A stretch of 64,000 nt of DNA from Caballeronia sp. NK8. Lineage in GTDB: Bacteria; Pseudomonadota; Gammaproteobacteria; Burkholderiales; Burkholderiaceae. The translations under genes were made by a program, and so were the position numbers. The notes beneath the pieces were generated by a model that was given only the letters and a program-made list of their open reading frames with translations, made no database searches and was not told where the DNA came from. The stretch is from NCBI RefSeq assembly GCF_018408855.1, contig NZ_AP024328.1, forward strand, positions 186,001-250,000, written 5' to 3'. Shown in pieces: positions 1-8,544 of the stretch (within the stretch, counting starts at the first letter, position 1; every line of letters starts with the position of its first letter).

Positions 1-238
1 CCGAAAAATCATAACAGGCTGGAAGGGTGCGTTATTGTGGCGCGTGCCTCGTTGGCGCACGGACAGCCCGACCATTTGTGCATCGGCGAACTTCGGGGCA
101 TCTGAATGACGCGTCGCTCTTCTTTTGGCAGTCGACAATCAGCGCAGCGTTTCGTCGAACGATTCATGGCAGCTTCTTCGACGCGGCGAAATCGATTAGC
201 CTGTATCGTCTTCATGGACCTTCTTGAGCGCGACGACA
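1..238. other. no recognisable gene
   Basis: Short reading frames exist on both strands but none has a recognisable motif, signal peptide or convincing ribosome-binding site. I see nothing assignable here. Confidence 0.4.
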
Positions 239-1128
239 ATGCAGCAACTCGACATATTTGCCGACAGCCGGGACGTAGCGCTGCGCAATGATGTGGTGGA
301 GCAGTTGCAGCTTCGCGACGCCGCCGCGGCGCGAACGGCACTCACAGTGCTCGCCGGCGAATACCCGAGCGACAGTGCCCTGCCTTCCATGACGGTGCTT
401 GTCCAGCAACTTGAGAACGCATCAACGCTCGCCGTGACCGACCACGCTCAGTTGGCCGTGATCTGCCGTCACTTTGAGAATGAGGTGGCGCACGCTGCCC
501 GACAAGTTTTGCCCGAGCGGTACGCCCAGTTGTGGATGACACAATGCTGGCGTGAACTCGCTCAGCGCGCCGCAGCGTTGAGGTACCGTGCCGGTGACCC
601 CGACAGTCACGCCGCACCTCTGTGGCTTCGGGCAAGTGACTGGGCCGCTGCAAGCGATGCTATCGAATGATTGAGTCCTGGTGGCGCATTCCATCGCCGC
701 TCGCGTGGATGACCGAGGCGCGCTATCGTTCCGCCGGAGTCGATGCTGCGTGGCCGCTAATTGCGGAGTTGGCGTGGGTGGCGCCGGCCCGGTTCACCGC
801 GCTCATCGTCACCCTGCAGGACGCTTCGCTCAACGTGCTGCATCGACGCTTTGATGCAGATTTCCGAGGCACAGGCGAAATCGAAGATTACGCGTGGTTT
901 CCAGCGTGGCTGCTGATCATCAAACCGGCAGTCACAGGCAGGCTCGGCGAGGCGCGCGTACAGCGCGATCTGCCGGCATCGCGTGCGACTGCCTTACTCG
1001 GAGAGATTCTGCGTCGAGAACGTGAAGGCGAACAGCACGAACTGATTGCCCTGCGTCAAGAGATCCGCCGCCTGCATTCGGGCCTTTTTGACATATACAT
1101 GGCAACGCGGAACGTGCAGCACCGATGA
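239..1128 (+). pseudogene. conserved hypothetical protein, split by a frameshift
   Basis: Two open frames abut. The first begins MQQLDIFADSRDVALRNDVV and ends at 670. The second begins at 667 with MIESWWRIPSPLAWMTEARYR and ends at 1128. I recall the Burkholderia family as a single protein of about 300 residues in which the AASDAI segment runs directly into ESWWRIP. The ATGA overlap is therefore better explained by one lost or gained base near 665-670 than by two genes. The start is placed at the ATG at 239; a TTG at 224 is an alternative. The protein is Ala/Leu-rich and probably helical, with no membrane segment. Function unknown. Confidence 0.5.
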
Positions 1129-1537
1129 GGCCACGTCGCGTACGTTGCCGGGCCTTGGACCACCGCGTCCCGAACGAAAACCGAATCACTGACTCGGAAA
1201 ATCTTCGCTGCAGACTTTCGGCTGCGCGTGGAAAGGCGATGCGGACTGTGACGTTTGCACTTCCGGTAGACATTGGATCACCGATCGTGCAGGACGTCGC
1301 GCGCCTCCCGAGCGTGTCAATGGTTCCGGTGTCGCGCATGCCAGACGGATGCGACAACGTCGCATCGGAAATCAGCGAAGTTGTCACCGCTCAGTAGCGG
1401 TGACATAGGGTTATCCCGAATATAACAAGTATTTGTTGTTCAAAAGCTCATTAATTTTAAGCGGCCGCTTACCTATACTGAAGTCACTGAAACGCAAACA
1501 GGGCTGTTTGCGAAAACAAGATTCGGAGGTAAGCATC
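1129..1537. other. no assignable gene
   Basis: A 90-codon frame starts in the ATGA at 1125, but it is Arg-rich, shows no family motif and looks like chance. The A/T-richer stretch around 1400-1480 could hold the promoter of the DUF4148 relic downstream. Nothing else is seen. Confidence 0.35.
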
Positions 1538-1837
1538 ATGAGCTCGCAACTATCGTCGTCGCGCTGCACTCGCCATTCCGGCAGTTTCTTCGTTCGCTCA
1601 AGCCAACCGCTGACCCGCGCCGCAAATTAAGGCAGAACTGGTCCAACTCGAACGCGCTGGATATAACCCGAGCATGGATCGCGTGACCTATCCGGCCGAG
1701 ATTCAAGCAGCCGAAGCGAAGGTCGCGGCGCAGAACGGGCAAACGAGCTACGGCGGCGTGGCTGACACTGGCGTCGGCTTTCGGGCGGCCCAGCTCACAC
1801 CGGCAATACCATCGCTCCTGTCTATTTCGGCCACTAA
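1538..1837 (+). pseudogene. DUF4148-family small periplasmic protein, decayed
   Basis: GGAGG sits eight bases before the ATG. Family features are scattered over different frames. The signal-peptide core ALAIPAVSSFAQA is in one frame. QPLTRA follows in a second. KAELVQLERAGYNPSMDRV and YPAEIQAAEAKVAAQNG are in a third. The terminal VYFGH stop at 1835-1837 is in yet another. Intact members of this Burkholderiales family run about 95-110 residues with exactly this order: signal peptide, LTRAQV-AEL, GYNP, YPA-IQAAEA, Y-FGH. At least three indels are needed to restore it, so this is real decay rather than one sequencing error. Function unknown; probably secreted. Confidence 0.75.
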
Positions 1838-1996
1838 TCGACCGGCAGAGCCATGAGGGTCTTGCTCACTACAAGAGGAATGGCCGCTGCGGTGGTACCG
1901 CAGACGGCCAGTTTGCCTAATAGCACCTCCGCCACCGGCGTCGCCGATGGCTTGCCCAGCACTTAACTCGTCCTGGGCCTTTTCTCGTGGGTGTGT

Positions 1997-2296
1997 CTAG
2001 GGAAAAAGGATAGCGGCGATGTCTCTGGCGCTATGCAAGACGTGAATTACGTCGATACGCTCGGGTCGCCCAGTGACGCGATAGAAAATCTGGTAACTGC
2101 CGTGCACACGATGTCGCACGCCGCGATCTTCGTATCGAGGCACGAGCGGGTAGGCGAGGGGCATATCTGCAAGGCTCATGCACCTGTCACGCATCTCAAG
2201 AACGAAGCTCAAGGCGCGGCGTGGATTGTCGCGGGCGATGTAGTCGCCGATGGCCTCAAGCTCGGCTTCCGCAGCCGGTAAGATGCGAACAATCAT
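1997..2296 (-). CDS. ParE-family toxin (type II toxin-antitoxin)
   Basis: A 99-residue protein with the RelE/ParE fold signature: N-terminal strand MIVRILPAAEAELEAIGDYI, a helix with DNPRRALSFVLEMRDRC, then RYEDRGVRHRVHGSYQIFYR and the closing IDVIHVLHSARDIAAIL, where His and Arg fill the usual ParE C-terminal positions. Its start codon overlaps the antitoxin stop (ATGA at 2293-2296), so translation is probably coupled. ParE toxins poison DNA gyrase and are neutralised by the partner. Apparently intact, which is unusual in this neighbourhood; the pair may be kept by addiction. Confidence 0.88.
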   Translation of the reverse strand: MIVRILPAAEAELEAIGDYIARDNPRRALSFVLEMRDRCMSLADMPLAYPLVPRYEDRGVRHRVHGSYQIFYRVTGRPERIDVIHVLHSARDIAAILFP

Positions 2297-2550
2297 GCCT
2301 TGCTGTCGATCATCGCCTGATACTTAGCCTCAAGCCGGTCGAACACTTGTTGGGCGGGTTTTCCTCGGCCAGCATCTGAATCAACGGTGCCGCGCTCGAT
2401 CACGGCATCTAACGCGGCAAGCTGCGTCTCGCGATCCTGGATCAATCGCACGCCTTCGCGCAACACTTCGCTCTTTGAGCCGTACCGTCCCGTTTCGACC
2501 AGCTTCGTGATGTATCCCTCAAGCTGTTGTCCAAGGTCTGCACTGATCAT
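2293..2550 (-). CDS. ParD-like antitoxin (ribbon-helix-helix)
   Basis: About 85 residues from ATG 2550, chosen because GGAG lies eight bases upstream; a frame extending to 2589 has no such site. The N-terminus ISADLGQQLEGYITKLVETGRYGSKSEVLREG is a classic ribbon-helix-helix DNA-binding segment of the CopG/Arc class. The Ala/Glu-rich C-terminal part would wrap the toxin. It precedes the ParE gene with a 4-bp overlap. Known ParD proteins repress their own operon; the promoter at 2580-2606 is the likely target. Confidence 0.88.
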   Translation of the reverse strand: MISADLGQQLEGYITKLVETGRYGSKSEVLREGVRLIQDRETQLAALDAVIERGTVDSDAGRGKPAQQVFDRLEAKYQAMIDSKA

Positions 2551-2579
2551 GGTTGTGCTCTCCAGGCTAGTCATCCCAC

Positions 2580-2606
2580 AGTATAACACTTATTAACTAT
2601 TATCAA
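2580..2606 (-). promoter_or_regulatory. toxin-antitoxin promoter
   Basis: On the minus strand TTGATA (2601-2606), a 15-bp spacer and TATACT (2580-2585) preceded by TG make an extended -10 promoter about 30 bp ahead of the antitoxin start. The sequence around it is markedly A/T-rich against its surroundings. Confidence 0.5.
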
Positions 2607-3478
2607 GCCTAGTCAGCGCCGTCTGCTGAAAGGACCGCTGGCAGACATCGGTGCACGAGGAGGCCGGTGTCAATGGTTTTCAAAAAAAGACCGCTGACGA
2701 GAAGTGGGACGATACGGTTGTAGAAGTCCATCGGCTCCGCGATCGCCCGCGAACCTGCACCTTGCAGGGCCTAGCGGAAAGCGTTCGTGCACTCCGTGCA
2801 CGATGTTGGCATTGACGAGGCACGCAGCCGGATCGGTAAAGGCGGCGACAAGCTGCTGTCGGCGTTTGTCTCCACATGCCAGATCCGCGATCACGGGCAG
2901 CCCTGAAGCGCGGCGCGGCAACCATCACAAGGCACATTGCTTGCCGCTTTTGCGGCGATTCCCGGCCCGTCAACGAAGTCGGCGAAAAGAGGAGGGCCGC
3001 ACTGCTCGCTAATCGGCCTTTGCGGACGCTCGCCGCTTATCCGCCGTGCGGCTGTAGCTCGCCGCATCGCCGTCATTCGCGACGCAATCCAGGATAGCGC
3101 CGGTTCTCGGACCGGCGACAAACCTGATGTATCAAGAAGGACGTTCACCATTCACAACAACGGCGACGAAGAGCGCAGTCGGCGGCAGGAATATGCCTGG
3201 AGTGAATCTAAAATGCCCCCATTGTCTGGTCTCTGAATGTCCGCGTAGCCGCGCCTGGCCTGCATGCTCGAGCACGCGACGTCGTCCGGCTCAATCGAGC
3301 CGTTTTACGGCCTTGCAGAAAACGAGGAATTCAGCTTGCTCAGCGCGGCGTAATGCGCTCAGCTGCTAAGCCCGCACATCGAGCGAATTAAACGGTACGC
3401 ACTCGCCAGTCGGCCTTGCCATTACAGCAACGGCCGCTGAGAATCCATCGCACCCAGGGTCGTTGCCTCGCCGCCTTC
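2607..3478. other. gene-poor stretch
   Basis: Apart from the dispersed repeat copy at 3005-3087, I find no gene. Several short frames exist on both strands but they are Arg/Ser-rich, overlap one another and lack motifs. Confidence 0.45.
3005..3087 (-). repeat. dispersed degenerate repeat, copy 1
   Basis: Reverse-complemented, this stretch aligns over about 75 bp with the plus-strand stretch at 6119-6197. Shared blocks are CGCGAATGAC, CAGCCGCACG and CGGCGAGCGTC, at matching spacing. No protein frame is shared, so it behaves as a non-coding repeat. Confidence 0.55.
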
Positions 3479-3757
3479 TCACCTGGACGGATCTATCGTG
3501 CCTTCCTTGCCAGTGTACGGATTCACGTTCCCCTTTGACGACCAGTTATCGTATTTTGTCTCATTTGGGGTTAGTCTGGTGATGCCCAGCTACCATACGC
3601 TGCCGTTGCTACGCCCCCCTGTATACCCGCTAACGTAGTGCTCGCCCGTACCGCTCGAGTGATAACTGCTGTGTCCGCTAGAGAAGCCGCCGCCACGTGC
3701 GAAAGACGTCGCGGAGATCACACAAAGCGTACAAACTATCGTGGTTTTAATAATCAT
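3479..3757 (-). pseudogene. HYVSGYT-type small secreted protein, frameshifted
   Basis: The open part starts at ATG 3757, just after a GAGGGGA site, with signal peptide MIIKTTIVCTLCVISATSFA and a Gly/Ser/His-rich segment reaching GEHYVSGYTGGRSNGS. It stops at 3590. The rest of the family sequence follows in other frames: AGHHQTNP, then ETKYDNWSSKGNVNPYTGKE and GTIDPSR with a stop at 3479-3481. Two indels, near 3600 and 3575, are enough to restore a protein of about 90 residues. Intact relatives are common Burkholderiales exported proteins of unknown function. Confidence 0.72.
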
Positions 3758-3781
3758 GTTGGTCCCCTCAAGGTCAGTCAT

Positions 3782-4161
3782 TGTTCAGGTTGGTGCTAAC
3801 CGCGATCAGCGAGCAAATACTATCGTCATGACGAGCGTTTGACCATCCTATAGTTGACACTTTCTAAATGATGAGTTGCGTGCCGTACATTCCCTTGATT
3901 TGCGCCGGGGGCGTTGACCAGCATTTACGGAGTCCGCCCTTACTAGCGGCGCCGCTCTCCATCGCCGCTTTTATCATTCCGCTCTCTTCGAGTTGGTGCA
4001 GTAGCAGCTCGCGTATTCGTAATGTCCGTTCCACGCCTATCACGCCGATCGTCGCTGAGAGCCTGATTGATAATTCTCGAGACAGAAAGCGAAGGCGTAT
4101 GGCCTCAAGAATCGCCATCCGCCGCCGTTAAGCTGATCAACCAGATAAGAGGAACCTCCCC
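3782..4161. other. no assignable gene
   Basis: An 84-codon minus-strand frame (3864-4118) contains LRIRELLLHQLEESGMIKAA, which could be a fragment of a helical regulator, but it has no recognisable family and no good start. I leave it unassigned. Confidence 0.3.
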
Positions 4162-4450
4162 TTGAAGAACGCCGTGCTTCTCGCGCTCGTTGCATCGTTG
4201 TCGGGTTGCGCCAGCTGGTGCGACAACAGCGAAGACCGCGAGAAATGTCTAAATCGCGTCCACGTTGCACAGGCGGTAGGTGCTGTAGTCGCCGTCGTTG
4301 GCGTCGTTGCGCTCGCGGCCCGCAGTGGTGGTGGAGGCGGTACGACCGACAATTCATACAAAGGCAACTGCCAGTCACGACTGGCAAATCGCGGCAGATG
4401 GCTCGCGCTGCGGACTGAGATCCGCGGAATCACGTCCCGGTGGCTTCTAA
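4162..4450 (+). pseudogene. small Gly-rich lipoprotein, frameshifted
   Basis: The start MKNAVLLALVASLSGC is a lipoprotein signal with an LSGC lipobox. It is followed by ASWCDNSEDREKCLNRV, an Ala/Val hydrophobic stretch typical of glycine-zipper envelope proteins, and SGGGGGTTDNSYKGNCQ. The natural ending HDWQIAADGSRCGLRSAESR then PGGF and stop (4448-4450) lies in the next frame, so a small indel near 4373 broke the gene and removed part of the expected Cys-Pro motif. The purine-rich GAGGAACC before the start serves as ribosome-binding site. Outer-membrane anchored when intact; function unknown. Confidence 0.7.
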
Positions 4451-4685
4451 ACTCGGCTGCTTCGAAGCGGATAATGCTTTTACCGCGTTGAGTGCATGGG
4501 ACAATGCTAATGGAAAACGGCCTTCGACTAGCTCATTTCCGGAGTGCTTTCCAGCCGCGTCAATCTTGATGCGGTATCGCTTAAGCGCCGGAAGCGAATC
4601 AACAGGAAACTCGACGTGGCAGTGGCTGCACGCGCCGAGCTTTTGAATCTCTAACTTGTTCGACGTGAACTGTTTCCCTGAAAAA

Positions 4686-4925
4686 ATGCCTCGCTTCATT
4701 TTGAAAACACTAGCTTTTTCGGTCCTTGCAATCAGCATGCTGACTACGGGCACTGCGAACGCTAACGACAGCCCCGAGCTTTTTCATTGTTTCCCGTCTG
4801 CATTGTTTGGGAAACCACGAAGTAAAAACTCGGGGGTTCGTGATGTGACGATTCAACGCGCCAAGCGCGACACGGGCGTCCGATACATGACTGCCAGTAA
4901 CCGAGAGCACTCCGCTGCCGTCTAG
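4686..4925 (+). pseudogene. signal-peptide-bearing fragment
   Basis: From ATG 4686 the frame encodes MPRFILKTLAFSVLAISML then TTGTANAND, a good Sec signal peptide with an Ala-x-Ala cleavage site. The following 50 residues have no recognisable family and become Arg-rich. It is probably the 5' end of a decayed exported protein. A minus-strand frame over 4430-4753 containing GACSHCHVEFPVDSLPALKR is a competing reading that I cannot exclude. Confidence 0.3.
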
Positions 4926-5571
4926 TAACGGCAGCGATATCAGCCCAGAGTTACTGGATCTGCCTCTCGATGGTCCAGACCTATCCCCGCTGGAAGATAG
5001 GGACTAGGTATTGCAGTGGTTGGTGGAAGAGCGACAGTGGCGAAACCTTGTTGAGCTGCATTCGATCAGATTCCTAGCTCTTGTTGTTGATTGCTACACC
5101 GACAGCCGCGGCGTCGTTCACCTACGGCTTTGGATTTACTTCTTCTGATTCCAATGGATGCCTGGGATCGGTTGGGGCCATCGGTTTAACCTATTTTAGC
5201 GGGAGGGCGTGCGCGGCGGTGGGCGGCGGATCTACGAGGGCTGTGCGCAGTTTCCGCGAGAAGCCTCCGCTGTTCGAAGAGAGCGGAGGTTGGGTTTCCC
5301 GCCTAGACGCCTTGAGCGCAGCGTCGGAGCTACGGAGGGAAGCGCATCCCTTGGGAGTCAACTCGGGGAAATGGCCGCTCTGTGGCCAAGCAAGCGCTCG
5401 CACAGGGTCGACGCGTGCCGTCCGTCGGGCAGTACGCGGGCTAGAAGCGGCCACGCGACGGACACTCGAGTCGTTGACAATTGACGATAGGGCGCCCGTG
5501 ATGCGAAGAGCGCATGAAGCAGAAGCATAATCGGTGGCAGCTGGATACCTTGACGATGAAAAGCGCCACCC
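4926..5571. other. gene-poor stretch
   Basis: Frames here (for example 5081-5530 plus) begin with a hydrophobic run but turn into Arg/Ser-rich sequence without motifs. No RNA gene, repeat or promoter stands out. Confidence 0.35.
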
Positions 5572-5949
5572 TCAAACCTTATCGAAAATGGGCTTGAGAA
5601 TGCTGCGTGAGTCTTCGGTCGACCTCACAAGGCGACACGCGACTACGGTCCCGTCGGGAAGCTTTACGTCCGCTTGGCCGAGTGACTTCAGGCGTTGGCG
5701 TTCCTGCAAAAGCCAGCTTTCAGGCCATACGTTCGCGCTCGCGTCCTTGCCTGGAACAAGGCCCAGAGCTCTCAGCGCAGCGTGTAGCGAGTTGTGAGCG
5801 GATCGCCTTCGCTTGCCGTTGACGCTCAGGACGATGCACAAATGTTTGATATCTTTCGATGCGTACTCCGAGCCGACTTGCGATGCTTCCGGCAACGCGA
5901 GTGCCGCGTCGATGCGTGATTCGCGTGTTGCATTTTCTGATGCCTTCAT
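5572..5949 (-). CDS. hypothetical protein, 125 residues
   Basis: Starts at ATG 5949 behind an AGAGGA site. The sequence is soluble and mixed in composition: an N-terminal helix rich in Ala, SVNGKRRRSAHNSLHAALRA in the middle, and VWPESWLLQERQRLKSLGQA then DVKLPDGTVVACRLVRS, which looks like a small beta-sheet domain. The length and good start suggest a real gene. I do not recognise the family. It stands alone between decayed stretches. Confidence 0.5.
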   Translation of the reverse strand: MKASENATRESRIDAALALPEASQVGSEYASKDIKHLCIVLSVNGKRRRSAHNSLHAALRALGLVPGKDASANVWPESWLLQERQRLKSLGQADVKLPDGTVVACRLVRSTEDSRSILKPIFDKV

Positions 5950-6850
5950 GATGATCCTCTTTCCGCTTCGCCTTTTCCTTTGGACCGCCGATTATGCGCC
6001 CACTCTGTACCGAAGAGCTGTGATTGTCGACGACGCATTCGTCCTCGAAAGAGCTGGAGGCCCCCTTCCGGTTCGTCAAGACTTGTGCGCCGGTTTCGGA
6101 AGTCGACGTTTACTGCGCCGCATCGCGAATGACAGCAAAGCTGCGCGCTGCAGCCGCACGCAGGAAGAACGGCGAGCGTCGGCTATGGCCGAAACGTCGG
6201 CGCCCGCCGTCGCTGCAGAGCACGAAAGTGGCGTCCGTTCGCGTGACCAAACTCGTTGTCGCTTGAACAGATGCTATGACCCGAGACCAGCCCGCGAGTA
6301 TCGAAAGCCCGAACGACCGCTGACGAAACATCGATGGATAAAAAGGGACAAGTCTTAGGATGGCCGTGAGTTCGCGCAGCGCTGCAGCGCTGCGAGTAAG
6401 GGTTCTCGGATTAACGGCGTCTAGTCGCTCGGGCGGAAAGAGGGGGCACTGCGTGCTCGGAAAGACTTAGAAGCAGGGGTTTGCCCAGCGCTCAGCAAGG
6501 CGCGAGCAGCCGCGATACGCGACCGAAACAACCTGCACCGTCCGGTGCCAGCGCCGGTGCGGGTTGACCCAGGAAAACGGATGGCGCGGCGGCTTACCCA
6601 GGATGATCTCCTCGGGTCGGTGTGGAGCGGTTTGAACCAGCAGCAGTCGACGCGGGCAGGTCAACACTCTGAGACTGATGAAGACATCTCTGCCCCTGCG
6701 GGCAACACCTGGCCAGAGGCGAAGGGCACGCACTCGCGAAGCACCTGCAGCGCAGAAGGCGGGAGGTGGCCGGTGCCTTGCGAAGCCATGCGGCAGGTAG
6801 GATAAGATTTCCTGCCGGTCTCGTTCCGCCTCATCCAAAAACGACAAATT
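5950..6850. other. gene-poor stretch holding repeat copy 2
   Basis: Overlapping Arg-rich frames on both strands and the repeat at 6119-6197 are all that can be seen. No convincing start or family motif is present. The stretch directly before 6851 should contain the nuclease gene promoter but no clear -35/-10 pair is visible. Confidence 0.4.
6119..6197 (+). repeat. dispersed degenerate repeat, copy 2
   Basis: Matches the reverse complement of 3005-3087 at most positions over about 75 bp, including CGCGAATGAC, CAGCCGCACG and CGGCGAGCGTC. It is followed by GGCTATGGCCGAAAC, where copy 1 has a diverged equivalent. Confidence 0.55.
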
Positions 6851-8092
6851 ATGAGCAAATACGCCCCGCTCGGTGTTTACCTTCAGCAGGCGACCGCCAG
6901 CGATCTCACGCTGACCTTCGACCAAGTCGAGCAGATCATCGGAACCAATCTGCCGCCATCCGCTTCAAAGCACGACGAATGGTGGCAAAACTCAACGCCT
7001 GGAAGCGACTCACACGTGCAGGCGCTCGCGTGGATGACCACAGGTTGGCGCAAGTTGCGCGTCGATCGGTCCGCGCGTTATGTGACCTTTGCTCGCGCCG
7101 GGAGCAATCCCGACGCAGAAGCTCTGGAGAACCTGGCGCCGCGACGCAAGGAGGTGATCTACGACATCCTGCAGCGGGCGAGTATTTCGGTCGAAAGATG
7201 GCATTGGACAAAGGACCAAATCGAGGTTGAGGACTTCCGCTCGAACCCGCAGTTCTGCTACAACTGGTCGTTTGGCTCCATCGCTGAAGGTTACGTCCTG
7301 TGCCTGTGGCATGGGACGCTGCAAGCGGACGGCGGCGTCCTTTACTTCGCCGAGTCAGTGCTCGACACGGCCAACGAGTTGCGGCGCATCGCCGACGATC
7401 GAACAAAATCCGCGTCAGCCCGGTCGCGAACATCTGACCAGTCGGTTCGCGCCCTGAACCTCGACGCGGCGATACGCGAGTCCTACGCCCGACGACTGCC
7501 GGTGCGCGTCATCGTGTGTGCCGGCGACCAGCGCGCGCGCAACGAACTTGCAGAGAAGGCATCGGCGGTGAGCCGGCGCATTCTCGACAGCGAGCTCTGG
7601 TACGTGCACCGCCATGACCCTGTGTCCGGCGAGTGCAGGATCGTTCGCGGCGTGAAGCCCGACCTTGAGGCCATGGACGTCAGCCACGGTGCAGAGGATG
7701 CCGATGAGACCGACGACGTCGTCCAGCAGAGCGCGATCAAGACCCGGCGGGGTCAGCGTCCCTTTCGCGACGGTCTGCTCGCTGCGTACCGCCGCCGGTG
7801 CGCGGTAACTGGCTCAATGGTTGATGCGGTCCTGGAGGCGGCGCACATCGTGCCTCATGCTGAAAAGACGGACTACAAGACGCGCAACGGCATTCTGTTG
7901 CGCGCCGACATTCACACGTTGTTCGACGAGCACCTGCTCACCGTCGACACACGCTACCGCGTGAAGCTCTCGAAACTGCTCCGGCACTCTGAATACGGAG
8001 ACCTGGACGGTAAGTCTCTAAAAGTTCTGCCGGAGCGGTCCGAGGACCAGCCCGTCCGTCAAAGCGTTGGAGCAGCGCCTGATAACCTTTGA
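6851..8092 (+). CDS. DUF7662-like / HNH endonuclease fusion
   Basis: The 413-residue protein has three parts. Residues 1-75 (MSKYAPLGVYLQQ, LTFDQVEQIIGTNLPPSA, EWWQN, HVQALAWMTTGWR) match the small DUF7662 module. Residues 80-290 form an alpha/beta region ending with LPVRVIVCAGDQ, SRRILDSELWYVHRHD and GECRIVRGVKP, a pattern I associate with restriction-like HNH proteins. Residues 300-380 are the nuclease: CAVTGSMVDAVLEAAHIVPH, TRNGILLRADIHTLFD. CAVTG, AAHIVPH, N-G and H-LFD supply the beta-beta-alpha-metal residues. Such fusions usually act as modification-dependent or phage-defence nucleases. It is intact amid decayed neighbours and lies 450 bp before a glycosylase-fold gene. Substrate unknown. 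Confidence 0.8.
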   Translation: MSKYAPLGVYLQQATASDLTLTFDQVEQIIGTNLPPSASKHDEWWQNSTPGSDSHVQALAWMTTGWRKLRVDRSARYVTFARAGSNPDAEALENLAPRRKEVIYDILQRASISVERWHWTKDQIEVEDFRSNPQFCYNWSFGSIAEGYVLCLWHGTLQADGGVLYFAESVLDTANELRRIADDRTKSASARSRTSDQSVRALNLDAAIRESYARRLPVRVIVCAGDQRARNELAEKASAVSRRILDSELWYVHRHDPVSGECRIVRGVKPDLEAMDVSHGAEDADETDDVVQQSAIKTRRGQRPFRDGLLAAYRRRCAVTGSMVDAVLEAAHIVPHAEKTDYKTRNGILLRADIHTLFDEHLLTVDTRYRVKLSKLLRHSEYGDLDGKSLKVLPERSEDQPVRQSVGAAPDNL

Positions 8093-8544
8093 TGCCCAAA
8101 GAGGCGAAGCGGTGACGCAATGAAAAAGCCAGCTTGGTCGGTCGGCTTGGCTGGGCTCTTTGCATCAGCGTCTGAAATCGTCCAATTTCTCTGAAGGCGG
8201 AAACATCGAATGAGCGAATACGGCTGATCTTCTCCAGCGCCACAAACATCCCTTTCTTCTGTGATAAATGTGGATGGTGCCCAAGATTGTCGACAGCAAA
8301 ACACAAGCTGTCCAGCTGTCCTAACACTAGGCAAAAAACCTTAGTTTGCGACGCGATGCTGCCTCGAGAGCAGCAGCTGTGTCACGCAAATGGTCGGCCA
8401 ATCTGCCGGGTCTCGCTTCGTCTGCTCGACCTGCGGACGTTCGATTCGGCAATATCCGGGCCGGCGACGGCTTATTTCGCGTCGCCTGCTCTACCGCGTG
8501 TCTTCTGTATGTTGCGCAAGTGAAATTAACCACCGAGAAAGACA
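8093..8544. other. intergenic, no clear gene
   Basis: A minus-strand frame (7938-8327) runs antisense into the nuclease gene and has no recognisable family. An imperfect hairpin around 8124-8162 could slow transcription after the nuclease gene but lacks a T-tract. Nothing else is seen. Confidence 0.35.

Noticed and set aside
5081..5530. 149-codon frame starting with a hydrophobic run
   Set aside because: Turns into Arg/Ser-rich sequence with no motif, TTG start without a ribosome-binding site; looks like chance in G/C-rich DNA.
6467..6925. 152-codon minus-strand frame before the nuclease gene
   Set aside because: Trp/Arg/Pro-rich, runs into the start of the HNH gene, no family; likely spurious.
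8124..8162. Hairpin after the HNH gene as intrinsic terminator
   Set aside because: Stem imperfect and no T-tract follows.
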